From Antilocapra americana (Eukaryota; Chordata; Mammalia; Artiodactyla; Antilocapridae): a DNA stretch of 64,000 nucleotides. Position numbers and translations under genes: made by a program. This document shows positions 36,467-59,040 of this stretch, one piece after another. The stretch is from positions 3,038,911 to 3,102,910 of the forward strand of contig ML664152.1 in NCBI GenBank assembly GCA_007570785.1. Reading direction: 5' to 3'. How positions within the stretch are numbered: the stretch's first letter is position 1; the number at the start of each line of letters is the position of its first letter. Under the pieces are notes generated by a model. The model had not been told where the DNA came from, ran no database searches, and saw nothing but the letters and a program-made list of their open reading frames with translations.

Positions 36467-36868
36467 GTGGTTTGCGTTGCGTGCCCCCTAAAAGCCCTAA
36501 TCCCCAGCACCTAAGAACATCACCTTATTTGGAATCAGGGTCGTTGCAGCCTGAATTAGCTGAGATGAGGTCATCCTGGAATGGGTGGGCCCCTAATGCA
36601 ATCTGAGTGTGTCCTTGAAGAAGAAGAGACACATAGGAAAAAGGATGGAGTGATAGGCCTCCATGCCAGGGGGATGATAAGCTTTGCTGAGAGCCCATAG
36701 GATTTGGGAGGGGCGGGAAGGAGCCTCCCTGAGAGCCTAGGAGGGAGCCGCCCTGCCCATACCTCTCAGCCTTCTGGCCTGCAGACTGTGGGAGAATGAA
36801 CTTTTGCTATTTGAAACCACATCATTTGTGGTATTTGATATTAGCAGCCCCAGGAAACTGAGACAAAT
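36467..36868 (+). repeat. MLT1-type LTR
   Basis: GTGGTTTGCGTTGCGTGCCC, CCTAATCCCCAGCACCTAAG, ACCTTATTTGGAATCAGGGT, GTGTCCTTGAAGAAGAAGAG and a GCAGCCCCAGGAAACTGAGAC end follow the LTR in order. Confidence 0.75.
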
Positions 36869-37047
36869 ACTATTTTCCCTTTGCAATGAGCAACATGCTT
36901 CTTTTCTTTTTTACACAGGTTATCTTAACATTCATTGTTCATGCTTTGATTTATATGATCTTTTAAAAATGATTTTTTAATTGACGTAAAACTTGATTTG
37001 CAATGTGTTAGTTTATAAATGAAAATTCTTAAATGTTGGGAAAGGTG

Positions 37048-37093
37048 TTAAAGTCAGGAGTATCCTAGCGGTTTGGCAACATGTACTCAAGGC
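37048..37093 (-). repeat. Inverted repeat, right arm (46 bp)
   Basis: Partner of 35984-36029, inner distance 1018 bp. A plus-strand Bov-tA follows immediately. Confidence 0.9.
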
Positions 37094-37303
37094 GTATATG
37101 GCTCAGACAGGTAAGGCGTCTGCCTACATTGCAGGAGACCAGGGTTCAAACCCTGGGTCAGGAAGATCTCCTGGAGAAGAAAATGGCAACCCACTCCAGT
37201 ACTCTTGCCTGGAAAATCCCATGGACAGAGAAGCCTGGTGGGCTATAGTCCATGGGGTTGCAAAGAGTTGGACACAACTGAGCAAGTTCACTTCACTTCA
37301 CCC
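37091..37303 (+). repeat. Bov-tA SINE
   Basis: Head and tail ending GAGTTGGACACAACTGAGC. CAAGGCGTAT before and CAAGGCTTAT after are a probable target duplication. Confidence 0.88.
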
Positions 37304-37342
37304 AAGGCTTATGTACCTAAGGCTTACCCTATCTGCCTCCTG

Positions 37343-38316
37343 AGATATCTGTATGCAGGTCAAGAAGCAACAGTTAGAACCGGACATGGAACAACAGACT
37401 GGCTCCAAATTGGGAAAGGAGTACGTCAAGGCTATATATTGTCACCTTGCTTATTTAACTTCTACTCTACAGAGTACATCATGCAAAATGCCAGGCTGGA
37501 TGAAGCCCAACCTGGAATCAAGATTGCCAGGAAAAATATCAATAACCTCAGATAGGCAGATGGTACCACCCTTATGGTAGAAAGCAAAGAGGAAATAAAG
37601 AGCCTCTTGATGAAAGTAAAAGAGGAGAGTGAAAAAGCTGGCTTAAAACTCAACATTCAAAAAACAAAGATCATGGCATCCGGTCCCATCACTTCATAGC
37701 AAAAAGATGGGGAAAACAATGGAAACAGTGACAGACTTTATTTTCTTTGGCTCCAAAATCACTGCAGATGGTGACTGCAGCCATGAAATTAAAAGATGCT
37801 TGCTCCTTGAAAGAAAAGCTACAACAAACCTAGACAGCATATTAAAAAGCAGAGACATTACTTTGCCAACAAAGGTCTGTCTAGTCAAAGCTATGGTTTT
37901 TCCAGTAGTGATGTATGGATGTGAGAGTTGGACCATAAAGAAAGCTGAGCGCCAAAGAATGGATGCCTTTGAACTGTGTATGGTATTGAAGAAGACTCTT
38001 GGACTGCAAGAAGATCTGACCAGTCAATCCTGAAGGAAATCAGTCCTGAATATTCATTGGAAGGGCTGATGCTGAAGCTGAAACTCTAATCCTTTGGTCA
38101 TCTGATGAGAAGAATTGACTCACTGGAAAAGACTCTGATGCAGGGAAAGATTGAAGGCAGGAAGAAAAGAGGATGACAGAAGATGAGATGGTTGGATGGC
38201 ATCACCGACTAGATGGACATGAGTTAGCAAGCTCCGGGAGTTGGTGGTAGATAGGGATCCTGGTGTGTCCATGGGGTCACAAAGAGTCGGACACAACTAA
38301 GTGCCTTAACTGAACT
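37343..38316 (+). mobile_element. BovB LINE, 5' truncated
   Basis: Starts inside the RT palm (YAGQEATVRTGHGTTDW phrase), with a stop at the catalytic motif (NLR-stop-ADG). The C-terminal VVMYGCESWTIKKAE segment is open at 37707-38033, then 3' UTR and tail. Confidence 0.92.
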
Positions 38317-38324
38317 GACTCAAG

Positions 38325-38515
38325 GCTTGTTGTTTTGCAACCCCATAGACTGTAGCCTGCCAGGCTCCACTGTCCATGGGATTCTTCAGGCCAGAACACT
38401 GGAATGGGTTCCCATTTCCTTCTGCAGGAGATCCTCCTGACCCAGGGATTGAACCTGCATCTCCTGCATCGGCAGGTGGATTCTTCACCACTGAGCCTCC
38501 TGCCAAGTCCCACTC
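38325..38515 (-). repeat. Bov-tA SINE
   Basis: Reverse copy (CAACCCCATAGACTGTAGCC ... GAGCCTCCTGCCAAGTCC), immediately after the BovB tail. Confidence 0.88.
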
Positions 38516-38639
38516 AAGTGTTAGAGAGGATTTACCTTCTCAAATTTGGTAATTCCATTTTTAAGGCTTTACCCTAAGAAAACATTTCACATAAATATCA
38601 AGAGATTTGGAAAAGATGCTCGTAATAATGTTGTTTATT

Positions 38640-38930
38640 TGATGTTGTTCAGCTGCTAAGTCGTGTCTAACTCTTTGCAACCCCAAGAACTGCAGCACAC
38701 CAGGCTTCTCTGTCCTTCACCATCTCCCGGAGTTTGCTCAAACTCATGTCCATTGAGTTGGTGATGCCATCCAACCATCTCATCCTCTGTCACCGCCTTC
38801 TCCTCCTCCCTTCAGTCTTTCCTAGCATCAGGGTCTTTTCCAGTGAGTCGGCTCTTCTCATTAGGTGGCCAAAGCATTGGAGCTTTAGCTTCAGAAACAG
38901 TCCTTTGAATGAATATTCAGGGTTGATGTT
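38640..38930 (-). mobile_element. BovB 3' fragment
   Basis: The complement of the BovB tail and 3' UTR; a short 5'-truncated insertion in AT-rich sequence, with TAATAATGTTGTTTAT-like sequence near both ends. Confidence 0.88.
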
Positions 38931-41900
38931 TATAATAATGTGTATAAACAACATGTCCGAATATAGGTGAAATATTAAATAAATGGAAATGTGAAATAAA
39001 TATTAGACATAATGGAATGTTAAAATGTTAAAAATGTCTTTAAATAATATGACACAAAGACATTCCCTTTATGTAAGTAAAAAAAATAAGATACAAAATC
39101 GTCAGAGCCGACAGAGCCCAGATCCCCCACTGCCCTGATGCTGGGATGCTGACTGGTCCTGGAGTCAGCTGTGCATGTTGCCATGGGCAACAAGGGAAGA
39201 GGGATCCTTCAGCTAGTGTTATGGAGTCAGCCCAAGCTCCACATGTATCTGCGGGCCTGGGCAGAGGTAGGCTTGCCCTGAGAGTCCCTGGGAATCCCTC
39301 TGTCTGGGCAGAGGTGGTGCTGAGATGGGCTGGCAATACCCAGGCCTCTAGCCCTTCCTCTGTTTTTTAGGATTCTACATGATCCCCACACATCACACCA
39401 TTACAGAGCATCTTATGTCTGCTGTCAGATGGCGCCGCGGGTAACCAGAGGTGGCCCATGGCATCCCCACGTACCTGCACGCTTGTTCTGAGAAAACAGA
39501 AGCAAACTCAGCTGGTTTGGGGATCTGAGACTTTGGTGGTTCCAATGCTGGTTCCCAGCTCTCGGAACTGCACTTGCCAATTTCTGGTCTGTGGTTTATC
39601 TGTGAGAAGAAGGTTCTGGAAACTTCCTCCGAGGCCTTAGGGTGACCCAGAGATTTCTGGGCCTGAGGCAGGGCTGGTTGGACCTTCTTCCTGGTCCTGA
39701 GAGGCTCTGCCTGATTTAAAACTCTCACCTGTTCTGAGGAGCTTGAGACTGACCTGGGTACCATGAAAATTGTGCTTTTTCCTCCCCACCAAACTTGTTT
39801 TCTGGTTTAGCAGGAGCTGAGGAGTATGAGCAAATGCCATAGGGCTGTACCCGACTCTGTCCATGCCCTCTGCCCCTGATTGGCTCACTCATTGGCTGTC
39901 ACACTGTACCTGTCAGGTATCATTGTGGGCACTCAGTCTGAGGGTGAGTTTATGGTCAGTTTTAGTTTATGCCAATGACGTCTTTGCCTCTTCATGATGT
40001 AAGCCCATGTGTTTTCTTTTTAAACAAACAACAATTCCAATATCTGTGGAAACCAAGCCAGAAAGAAAACTGAAAAAAGCCCAGAGCGGAGCCCTGGAGG
40101 GAGCCATGCATCCTCCTGGGCAATCAGAGCTTCCATATCACCTTGGCAACTGGGGGATGAGGCCTCCTGATTCTCCATGGCCCCTGAGCCCCGCTACAGT
40201 GGCCTGAGGCGCAGAGTCCCCTGGCTGATCCGGAGGCCCTTGGTTTCCGAGAGTCTGTTCCTGGCCTCCTGGGACCACCCTCCTCCCCAGGGCCGTTCCG
40301 TCCTGAGCAGGCTGGGCGAGGTGTCCAGTCTGGACTCTGCATGCTTCTCTGACAGCCATGGCATCTCCAAGCAAGTCTCCTGGAGAATGTGAGAGGAAAG
40401 GCTGGTCAGGAGTGACCAAGAGGTCGCCCTCGGGAAAGAGGACAAGTAAAGGTTAGGCAGGGAGTGGTCCAGCCTCCTCCTCCATGGAATTCCAGGCATG
40501 ATTCTGTTGGTCTCACAACTCAGCAAGTCACGTCCCAGACAGGGCTGGTGAAACAGGCAGGGTGTACATCACCTACAAAAAGGGCTTGACACTACTTTTA
40601 TAGAAAGACTGGGTGGAAAAACTTCAAACTGTCAGCAGCACTGCTGGTGCTTTTTGATGTCTTCATATACTTCTATGTTTCCTAAATTTTCACTGTTTTT
40701 AATTTTTATATTTATAAAAAACAAATGGCTTTATTAGAAAAGACCAGTTGGGAGAAAAAAAGGAAAAGGAAAAAGGCCAGTCTGCTCTCAGAGCATTTTC
40801 TTGTTCCCACTTGATGCTACTGAAACTAACCAGGATCCTTCTAGACGTTATGGGAGAGCCAGGGCCCTGGCCATTCTGTCCTTGCCCACCCCTCCCTCGG
40901 CTCACCCTGGGAACCTGCTCTTGGAATGGGGGATCCTTTACTTCTCCCCCAGGGTCCAGAATGGGTAAACTGCTTAAAGTATCAGAGCCATCAGGACTTG
41001 TCAGCGGGGACTATCCCCCCTCCCCCACCCCACCCACCTGCTTCCTTCCTATGCTCACTCTCCTCCTGAGCTTGGAAGCCACACTCCGGACTGGACCCAC
41101 TGTTAGGCATCATCCCAAACTCTTTCCCCCTCATCCTTACCTCTTTCCTCCTCCTCATCCCTGCCTGGCAGTACCCCAACCCCAGTTAAGCTCAGATACC
41201 CTCTTATGCCACATCCATCCTCATCCAAGCAATTTCAGAAGAAAACCACACAACTGGGTGATCATTTGTGAATGGACCTTTGACGATCCCCAGCATGTTC
41301 GCTGTTTTACTTTTCCATCTTGGAGCTGGTCCAGATCTCCTCTGCCATCTCCTGCCCCCTCAGCTGGTCCTCTGTCCTCCCACCCTTGTGTCCTCACCCT
41401 CTGCCTTCTCTAAGACAGAAACAGAAGGAGCCCCTGGAGTACGGCCACTTTGCCAGCCAAGCCACTCTGTTCCATCGCTCTGATTTCTTTCCCTCCTCCC
41501 AGTGGCTGTCTTCTGAAAGCATTGTATGCACCATCTTCTATTTCTTGTCCTCCTCCAGATCTGGGTGGTGGCCCTCAGGTGAAACCATCTCATCTGTTCT
41601 CCTCCCACTGTGCTCACAGCCCCAGACAGTGCGAGGCCATTGGCAGGTGCTTCACAAGCCTGGGTGGACGCTGGAAGGTGACCCCCTTGGCCCTGGCATG
41701 CTGGGCTGTCTCTTTCTCTGACTTGGCCTTTCTCTTCCCACTGTCCCTACTGGTCTGCCACAGAGCTCACCCATGCTCACCAGCCTAGCACGGTGCTTGC
41801 AGAGAGTAGAATTCACAGGTTTGAGGAATGAGTGAAGAGTAACACAGGCCAGTACACCATGCTTGAATCCAGCACATGGCCCAGAGACAATGAGCTGGGA

Positions 41901-42230
41901 ACCATCCCTTAGAAGTCCAATAACTCTTGGAATCAGGAAGCTCCATGTGGCCCATGCAGAAGACCCATACCCAGTCCCACTCTGGGCTCCTGGTCCTTTT
42001 TCCCCATGTGCCTCAGAGGCTTCCGCTCTGCAGTGCGGAGAAGTCAGAATTCCTCTCCCTGACTGCCGGCCACTTTTAGTCAAATGCTGGAGCCCCTGGC
42101 ATTTCTGGAGGCCCTTTCCTTCCACCAGAAGAAAGCGGTTTATACAGGAAGCTGCCAGGACAAGTGACCACCCCCACCAGGAGCATTGATGTGGCTTTTC
42201 TTTTTTCTTAATTTATTTTGGCTGTGCTAG
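38931..42230. other. Intergenic sequence, no gene seen
   Basis: 3.3 kb without an assignable element. The AT-rich part 38931-39100 is followed by unique sequence. A C/T-rich segment at 40860-41780 gives a 221-codon Pro-rich frame (40748-41413) that I do not accept as a gene. Confidence 0.5.
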
Positions 42231-43195
42231 GTCTAAGCAACAGAACTGAGCATGTAAGAACAGGCTGTTTCCAAATCAGGAAAGGAGTATGTCAAAGGTG
42301 CTATACTGTCACCCTGCTTATTTTAATTTATAAGCAGAGTATATCATGCGAAATGCCAGGCTGGATGAAGTACAAGCTGGAATCAAGATTGCTGGGAGAA
42401 ATATCAATAACCTCAGATATGCAGATGACACCACCCCTATGGCAGAAAGCAAAAAAGATCTAAAGAGCTTCTTGATGAAAGTGAAACAGGAGAGTGAAAA
42501 AGTTGGCTTAAAACTCAACATTCAGAAAACAAAGATCATGGCATCCAGTTTCATCATTTCATGGCAAATAGATAGGGAAACAATGGAAACAGTGACAGAC
42601 TTTACTTTTTGGTGCTCCAAAATCACTGTAGATGGTGACTGAAGCCATGAAATTGAAAGATGCTTGCTTCTTGGCAGAAAAGCTACGACAAACCTAGGCA
42701 GCATACTAAAATGCAGAGATATTACTTTACCAACAAAGGTCTGAGTAGTCAAAGCTATGGTTTTTCCAGGAGTCATGTATGGATGTGAGAGTTGGACTAT
42801 AAAGAAAGCTGAACACCGAAGAATTGATGCTTTTGAACTGTGGTGTTGGAGAAGACTCTTGAGAGTCCCTTGGACTGCAAGGAGATCCAACCAGTCATTC
42901 CTAAAGAAGATCAGTTCTGAATATTCACTGGAAGGACTGATGCTGAAGCTGAAACTCCAATCCTTTGGCCTCCTGATGCAAAGAACTGACTCATTGGAAA
43001 AGACCCTGATGCTGGGAAAGATTGAAGGTGGGAGGAGAAGGGGACCACAGAGGATGAGACAGTTGGATGGCATCACCGACTAGATGGACATGAGTTTGAG
43101 GAAGATCTGGGAGTGGGTGATGGACAGGGAAGCCTGGCGTGCTGCAGTCTGTGGGGTCGCAAAGGGTCGGACACGACTGAGCGACTGAAATGAGG
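42231..43195 (+). mobile_element. BovB LINE, 5' truncated
   Basis: Begins in the RT region; the catalytic motif YADD is intact (42346-42642 frame), but a frameshift separates it from the C-terminal part (42757-43083). It ends with the tail GACACGACTGAGCGACTGAA. Confidence 0.92.
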
Positions 43196-43350
43196 CCTTT
43201 CTTGCTGGTGCTTGCGCTTCTGTAGTTGCGGAGTGCGGGCTTAGCTGTCCCATGGTATTGTGGGACTTAGTTCCCTGACCAGGTATCAAACCCACATCCT
43301 CTGCACTGTAAGGCCAATTCTTAACCACTGGGCCATCAGGGAAGTCCACT
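43196..43350 (-). repeat. CHR-type SINE
   Basis: Reverse CHR: GCGGGCTTAGCTGTCCCATG ... CTTAACCACTGGGCCATCAG, directly after the BovB tail. Confidence 0.8.
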
Positions 43351-44213
43351 GATGTGGCTTTTCTTAACAAGACCCCCAGTAAATGCGATGCCTCTATCTG
43401 GGCCTCTGCTGACTCACTGCTGCTCACCTCGCCCCTCTGCGGCCCTACCTCATTTCCTTACAACAACTGTCTTCAGAACACGGGTCAGGGAGATAGACAA
43501 CCCCTGGCCTGTCAGGTCCTCACGTGTGGTATCAACCACGGCCACCCCATTAGCTGTGCCCAGTGCTTCAGTGGTGATAGGAACAGAGACAGGAGGAGAA
43601 AGCCTAGAACCTGGGGTTGTGGGGCCACAGGAAGCTCCTGCCCATGTCGGTATGAACCCCAAAGAGTTGGGAATCTGCTCTGCCTGTCCATGGCTGCCTC
43701 GCCAGAGCCCCAAGGACCCCAGCCTGGGCCCGACATCCCCAGGCTGGATATTCCATCTCTCTCAGCCTGTGGAGGGCCTAGTCTGAGAAACGAGACCATC
43801 ACCACAGCAGTCACGGAACAAACGGGTCCCAGCCGTAGCAGGGGAAGCCATGGACGGCCAACCCACTTAGTGATGCCGGCCGGCCTGCTCAGCCAAGCTT
43901 CTGAGTTAGCCAGTGAGGATCTGGGCTCTCCTCCTGTCTCCTGGATGCCAGGTCAGAGACTGTGATTCCCAGACAAAGTGCACATATGGCCATCAGTGTG
44001 TCCGTGTCAAGCTCTGCAAGCAAGGAAGGCAGCAGAAGGGGCCGGGGCTGCCCCTGAGGCCCAGGGATGCTGCTGGTGGCCGATTTTCTTCTGAAATCAC
44101 AGGGCCGCTGCCTTTGATAAACCACAGGAAACCAGATGAAGCAAAGCCAGGAGGACAGACAAGGGCCTTGAGTCCCTAGGAGGAGGGTGTCAAGAAAGAA
44201 AAGTGGGGTCGGT
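43351..44213. other. Intergenic sequence, no gene seen
   Basis: Unique-looking sequence. Frames of 203 and 178 codons on opposite strands overlap and have no domain. Confidence 0.45.
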
Positions 44214-44378
44214 CTTCCCTGGTGGTCCAGGGGTTGAGGCTTTGCCTTCCAATGCAGGTGGTGTGGGTTCCAGCCCTGAGCAGGGAGCCGAGGTCCCTGT
44301 GGCCTGTGGCCAGAAAACCAAAACATAAAACAGAAGCAATACTGTAACAAATTCAATAAAGACTTTAAAAAGTGGAAC
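44214..44378 (+). repeat. CHR-1-type SINE
   Basis: CTTCCCTGGTGGTCCAGG head, then the diagnostic tail CAAAACATAAAACAGAAGCA and AATTCAATAAAGACTTTAAA. Confidence 0.88.
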
Positions 44379-45757
44379 AAAGAAAGAAAGCCTTGTCTTA
44401 CTTGGGGTGACCAGGGGAAAGACATCTGGAGAGGGGTGTGGCTGTTCCCCTACCTTTAGTCAGGGGAACAGGTTTAGGACACCTTACTGGGGCAAGCGGG
44501 GCACACCCTGCCGTGTGTAAATGCTGCCTCCAGGCCCAGCTCGCAGAGTGTATTGATTTATTTTGAGAGTTTCACATCATGCTCATGTTCAGCGGCTTGG
44601 GGTGCCTGACCAGGAACGTGTGAATGCTAAAGAGACCCATTTCCTGTTACAGGGCCTGCAGGTTCAAGAGCAAGAAACAGGAAGACGAATTCCAGAAACA
44701 CTGCCAATATAAACCAGGCTTAAGAAACTCCAAATGGAAAAGAAATCTGACTTTGTTTCTCCTGACTCTGCAACGATGTATCTACATCTCTGATCTATAC
44801 CTATATTTATGTCTATACCTGTATAACCTATGCCTATCTATACACAGGCATAGATTTGGGCATCTTGAGTGCCTCCTTTCCTAGGAGAGAGAGACGCAGA
44901 GAGAAGACACCAGGAGCCTGCAGGCACACATGCTGTCCCTTGTTCACAAGCATTCCTCGGACTTGTCCCGGTGACGTCCAGCACACAGTGGCTCCTCTGC
45001 CTTCTCACCCACCCAGCCCCAGATCTGGCCGGAGTCTTTGGAAAGGGCGCCGATGTTAGCAAACACCTGGCTGTTGGGAAGCACTTTTGTCTGCGCCGAA
45101 AAGAAACCACAGCCAAAAGAGCTGAAAGCTGCCTCCCCAGAGAAGGTTCCTGGACCCAGGCTCACTGACCCCACCCCCAGCCCTTCCTGGGGTCCCACCA
45201 TCTGACAGCCCAACATGAGGTGGCCATCCCTCAGCCCTTTGGGCTGTGAGCCAGCTCTTCAGACAATGCAGGCAGAGAGAGGTGGGGCTCCTCCCGGCAC
45301 CCCATGAATTTGTGCTGACGGGCCTCTGCACCCAAGATCTGGAGCAGGGTGCCGGACTCCCCGGAAAGAGAGGAAAGTGGTTGTAAACTACTCAGCTGGA
45401 AGGAAGAATATTCCTCCAAATTCTCTATGGATAAACCTGGAACAGATAACGAGGGCATTGTGAAAGACTAAGGAAAACTCTGGGATTATTAATGGCTTTG
45501 AAAGCCCTTTCAAGACAAACTAAAGCCACAGACTGTGCCCAGGGAGGGGGGTGATGGCACATGTTGGCCCCAGCCTGTGATTGGGCACCAGAGAAGCCTG
45601 TCTGATTTCATGACACACCCTCGCTGGGCAGCTGGCCAGCACTGAAACCTCCCAAAAAGGTGTCCAAGCTCTGTATCCATTTCACTTACCTCTTGCTCCC
45701 CACCCTCTCCTCTGAAGTCATACTTGAACACAAGGAAAATGATTGCATGCTGGGTGC
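44379..45757. other. Intergenic sequence, no gene seen
   Basis: Unique-looking sequence with a small CTATAC/TATC-rich patch at about 44765-44850. Confidence 0.45.
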
Positions 45758-45948
45758 TGTGTTGAGTCACTCAGTTGTGTCCGATTCTTTGTGATCCCAT
45801 GGACAGTAGCCTGCCAGGCTCCTCTGCCCATACGATTTCCCAGGCAAGAATACTGGAGTGGGTAGCCACTCCCTTCTCCAGGGGATCTTCCTGATCCAGG
45901 GATTGAACCCAGGTTTCCTGCATTGCAGGCAGATTCTTCTGCCTTCCA
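45758..45948 (-). repeat. Bov-tA SINE
   Basis: A reverse copy (GAGTCACTCAGTTGTGTCCG ... TTGCAGGCAGATTCTTC); the extreme head is lost. Confidence 0.9.
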
Positions 45949-46349
45949 TCTACCTTCCTAATATTTAATAAACAGTATTTGCCGTACGCTATGTCTTCCC
46001 TTAGACAGTGTCTTCTCTTCAGAGGTGTAAAGGAATGTGCATTGAGCAGTGATGTCAATGGAAATTGTCGCCTGCTGCCATTTTCAGGCTCCCCCTCTCC
46101 TGCCCTGACCTCTGCCCTGAGGGCACAGGTCCCTGCCCCTCCTCCAGCGAAGCTCAAGGAAACAGCATGGTGGACCGGCAGCAGACAAAAGTAACCAAGG
46201 CCAAGGGATCTGCAGTGTCCAGCCTCGCCAGGGATGAAGTCCTTGCTCACTGCTGACCCTCCTGTTGGTCCTTTTGGAGGAGCTCTTCCTCCCACCCACA
46301 CCCCTCCCCCCAAGGGCATCTGAATACAAAGCACCTGGACTGAGTCAAA

Positions 46350-46562
46350 AGAAAATGAAGTGTTAGTCACTCAACCATGTCTGACTCTTTAGGACTCCAT
46401 GCACTGTAGCCAGCCAGGCCCCTCTGTCCATGGAATTCTCCAGGCAAGAATGCTGGAGAGGGTTGCCATTCCCTTCTAAAGGGGATCTTTCCTACCCGGG
46501 GATCAAATCCAGGTCTCCTGCATTGCAGGCCAATTCTTTACCATCTGAGCCAGCAGGGAAAC
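46350..46562 (-). repeat. Bov-tA SINE
   Basis: A complete reverse copy (GAAGTGTTAGTCACTCAACC ... GAGCCAGCAGGGAAAC) about 0.9 kb upstream of the SIK1 CpG island. Confidence 0.9.
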
Positions 46563-47239
46563 TGGCCTTTATTTAAGGTGCTGCTAACTGGATTTCTCAA
46601 TACCCTGGTCCTTCAGGAGTGTGGTCCATTCCCATCTAGACCTCAGGTCAGCCCAGAAATCAGCTCACTGGGCTTTCCTCTTCTCTCCAGCCTGCTAGGT
46701 TTGTTCAGCCTAGCAAAGGGCTGCCTCCAGTCATCAGCTGGCTTCTGACCTCAGATTGGAGGCGAATGGGCCGGGTGGGCTGAACCGCTCCCCTGGGGGC
46801 TCACAGCACTCGGGCAGCCCCCAGATCCCCGGTGTAGGTTACAGAGATGCTGACCGGTTTCCAGTGTTGATGTTTCAGCACAGAGCAACAGCAGAGGAGG
46901 TGGGATGACCATGTCTTCCACATCTGTACCTGCCACGCTCAGAAGGGTCCCTGGTGGGTGGCGGCTGCTCCCTGGAGCCGGCTGACCAATTTGGGCGTTG
47001 AGATCTGGCCCACTGTCACCTGCACCCTGTATGGCCACATCCTGCGAGTCTCTGAGGTTTTCCGGGCCCCACCTGGTACTTCCCCTGAGGCGCCAAGGCC
47101 GAGCACTTCCGAAGGAAACTGGGGGACATATGAAACCCGCACCCCGATAACGAGGACCTGGGAGTAAGGGTCTGAAGAAGACGCAGCCGCAACCGTGCTG
47201 CACTTAAGGAGTTTCAGAACCACGCTACAACCAAGCCTG
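46563..47239. other. SIK1 upstream flank
   Basis: Repeat-free sequence between the last SINE and the CpG island. CCAAT-type pentamers occur at about 46755 (reverse) and 46985. No exon seen. Confidence 0.45.
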
Positions 47240-47351
47240 TTGGGAGGAGGCGAGAGGAGGGGGAACCAGCGCGAAGGCGGCCGTGCGCGCGTATGAGGAA
47301 GGGCAGTCTCTCCCCAGGGACTAAGCGGTTAAGCCGCCCGCAGCGCCCTAG

Positions 47352-57234
<9,883 letters not shown>

Positions 57235-58219
57235 GGGCCCCAACTGGGGCAGCTGACTTCTTGAAGCAATAATTTCAGAGTATGTGAAGATGGTTCCGGA
57301 CACAAAGCCAATAACTTTCCAGAAGTGAAACAAGCAATATGTTTTGGTGTTTTGGATTTTTTAGTTTATTATTATTATTATTTTTTCCTTGCACTGAGCA
57401 ACTGTAACTCCGAGTAGAGACTGGAAACTGTTTGAAGAAAAATAATAACCCAGGGGCCTGTTGTTGGGCCCGGTGGAGGGGATGGGGAGGAGGGCAGCGA
57501 GTGGAGCCGGCAGTGGTATGGTCAGGGTCACGGGGCGGGGGGGTGGCCAGTTGACCCCAGGAAGCCGTGGTGTGACCTGTGTGTCTCCGTTGTGTGTGTA
57601 TGCGCATGTGTGCGTGTGGATTAGTGGTTTTTTTTTTTTCCCACTATTCTCCACTTCCTGAAACACTTACACGCTTCACTTAAAAACTGTGAACTTTCTG
57701 CTTTATGTATCAGATTTTGAAAAGCTCTAACCTCCAGTCCAAGAGAAGACAATCGACGAGTTCTTGGAATTCTCTCCCCTGAAATCAGAACCCAGAGGAT
57801 AGTTTTTCTTATCTTTCAAGAGCATGTTGTATAAACAGCTGGGGAGTTAGTTTTCCAGGATTCTTCGGAGGGGCTGCAGAGAGGAACCTGAGTGAGGTGG
57901 AGTGACTGAGGTCACTTGGGCGCCCTCAAGGGAGTCAGCCAGGGAGGTTTCTTCCTCCTGCACCTCTTATTTCCGCTGCTAATTAAGTTTTTATGCATTT
58001 CATGATCAGGGTCCAAAAAGAACAACTGACTGGGGTTGGGGAATGTGCAATATGGCGAGTCTGTGCTGGGGGTGTCCGGTGTGGGGCTGCCTATGGTGGG
58101 GGGACAGCCCACCCTGTCCCGGCCCCACGCTCAGTGGGCTCTCGTGTTAGGAAAGTGAAATGAGAGGTCAAGTCAGTGTTGTTCAAGCTTTGTTCCTTTT
58201 TTAAAGCAAATACTGTACA

Positions 58220-58227
58220 TGTATATA
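58220..58227 (+). promoter_or_regulatory. Pumilio response element (TGTATATA) in SIK1 3' UTR
   Basis: An exact match to the UGUANAUA consensus bound by PUM1/PUM2, inside an AU-rich stretch of the 3' UTR. Confidence 0.55.
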
Positions 58228-59032
58228 CATAGGAGACAAACATACACTACTTATTTTTTATACTTTTTACTACATTTTCGTGTTCCTGGTTTGAACGTCC
58301 CTCTCTGGTAACATGGCGAAGCACCTGGTGCCGGGTCGTGTGGAGGCGGAGCCAGCAGGCAGCAGACAGGTGCGCGCTCACCCGGCAGGTAACCTCAGGC
58401 AGGTAACCTCAGGCGGTAGCTGCTGGCCTGAGCAGGAGAGCCGCAGCCCCCACCCCTGCGGCCCATCAGGGCTGTCCCCCCACCCCCCCACCCAGGTGCC
58501 TTCAGCTCACGTTGGCTCTCGCCCGCCACCTGCAGTGTTAGGCCCGGGTGATGCTGGCCCGGGAAGGGGGCCTCTGTAGAAGCCAAAGATTGCTGAGGCC
58601 AGGGAGGCGGCCCAGCCTGCGTGTTCCCGGCTCCCAGCCCTGCTGCCGATGCTGCTGCTGCTCCGGGGCTGCTTCAGGATCAGGATGAAGGACTCCGTGC
58701 GCCCGGCGGCTGCCAAGTCACCCAAGCCTCTTGTGACTCAGACCAGGAGCGTACCGGAGGCCCTGGGGCTCCCGCTCAGCCCCCTCCAGAGGCACCGCCA
58801 GCCCCCATGAGGCCGCCCCCACCCCTCGACGCATCTGTTCGAACGCCATCGATCAAACGCCTCAGACCGATGACAAGCACTTTACTCTCACTGCAGTTTT
58901 CTCTCGTCACTGTCAGGCGTGTCTCGTGTTGTGTCCGGCGTGTGTGATGCGTGTGCTATAGGATTCTTGGCAGCGCTGTCCTGCGAACTGAATGCGGGGG
59001 CCTGTCCTAGGCACCATGCTATGTGATGCAGA

Positions 59033-59040
59033 TGTACATA
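59033..59040 (+). promoter_or_regulatory. Second Pumilio response element (TGTACATA)
   Basis: A second exact UGUANAUA match about 120 bp before the polyadenylation signal. Confidence 0.55.

Noticed and set aside
35782..38515. Large inverted duplication extending the 46-bp arms into the flanking Bov-tA copies (35782-35982 and 38325-38515)
   Set aside because: The two SINEs differ far more than the 46-bp arms do, so they look like independent insertions.
40748..41413. 221-codon open frame
   Set aside because: Low-complexity Pro/Ser/Leu-rich translation of a C/T-rich stretch. No splice signals or family resemblance, and other frames are also open.
1..47239. Possible long non-coding RNA genes upstream of SIK1
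   Set aside because: The human region between SIK1 and HSF2BP has annotated lncRNAs, but nothing in this sequence alone supports exons here.
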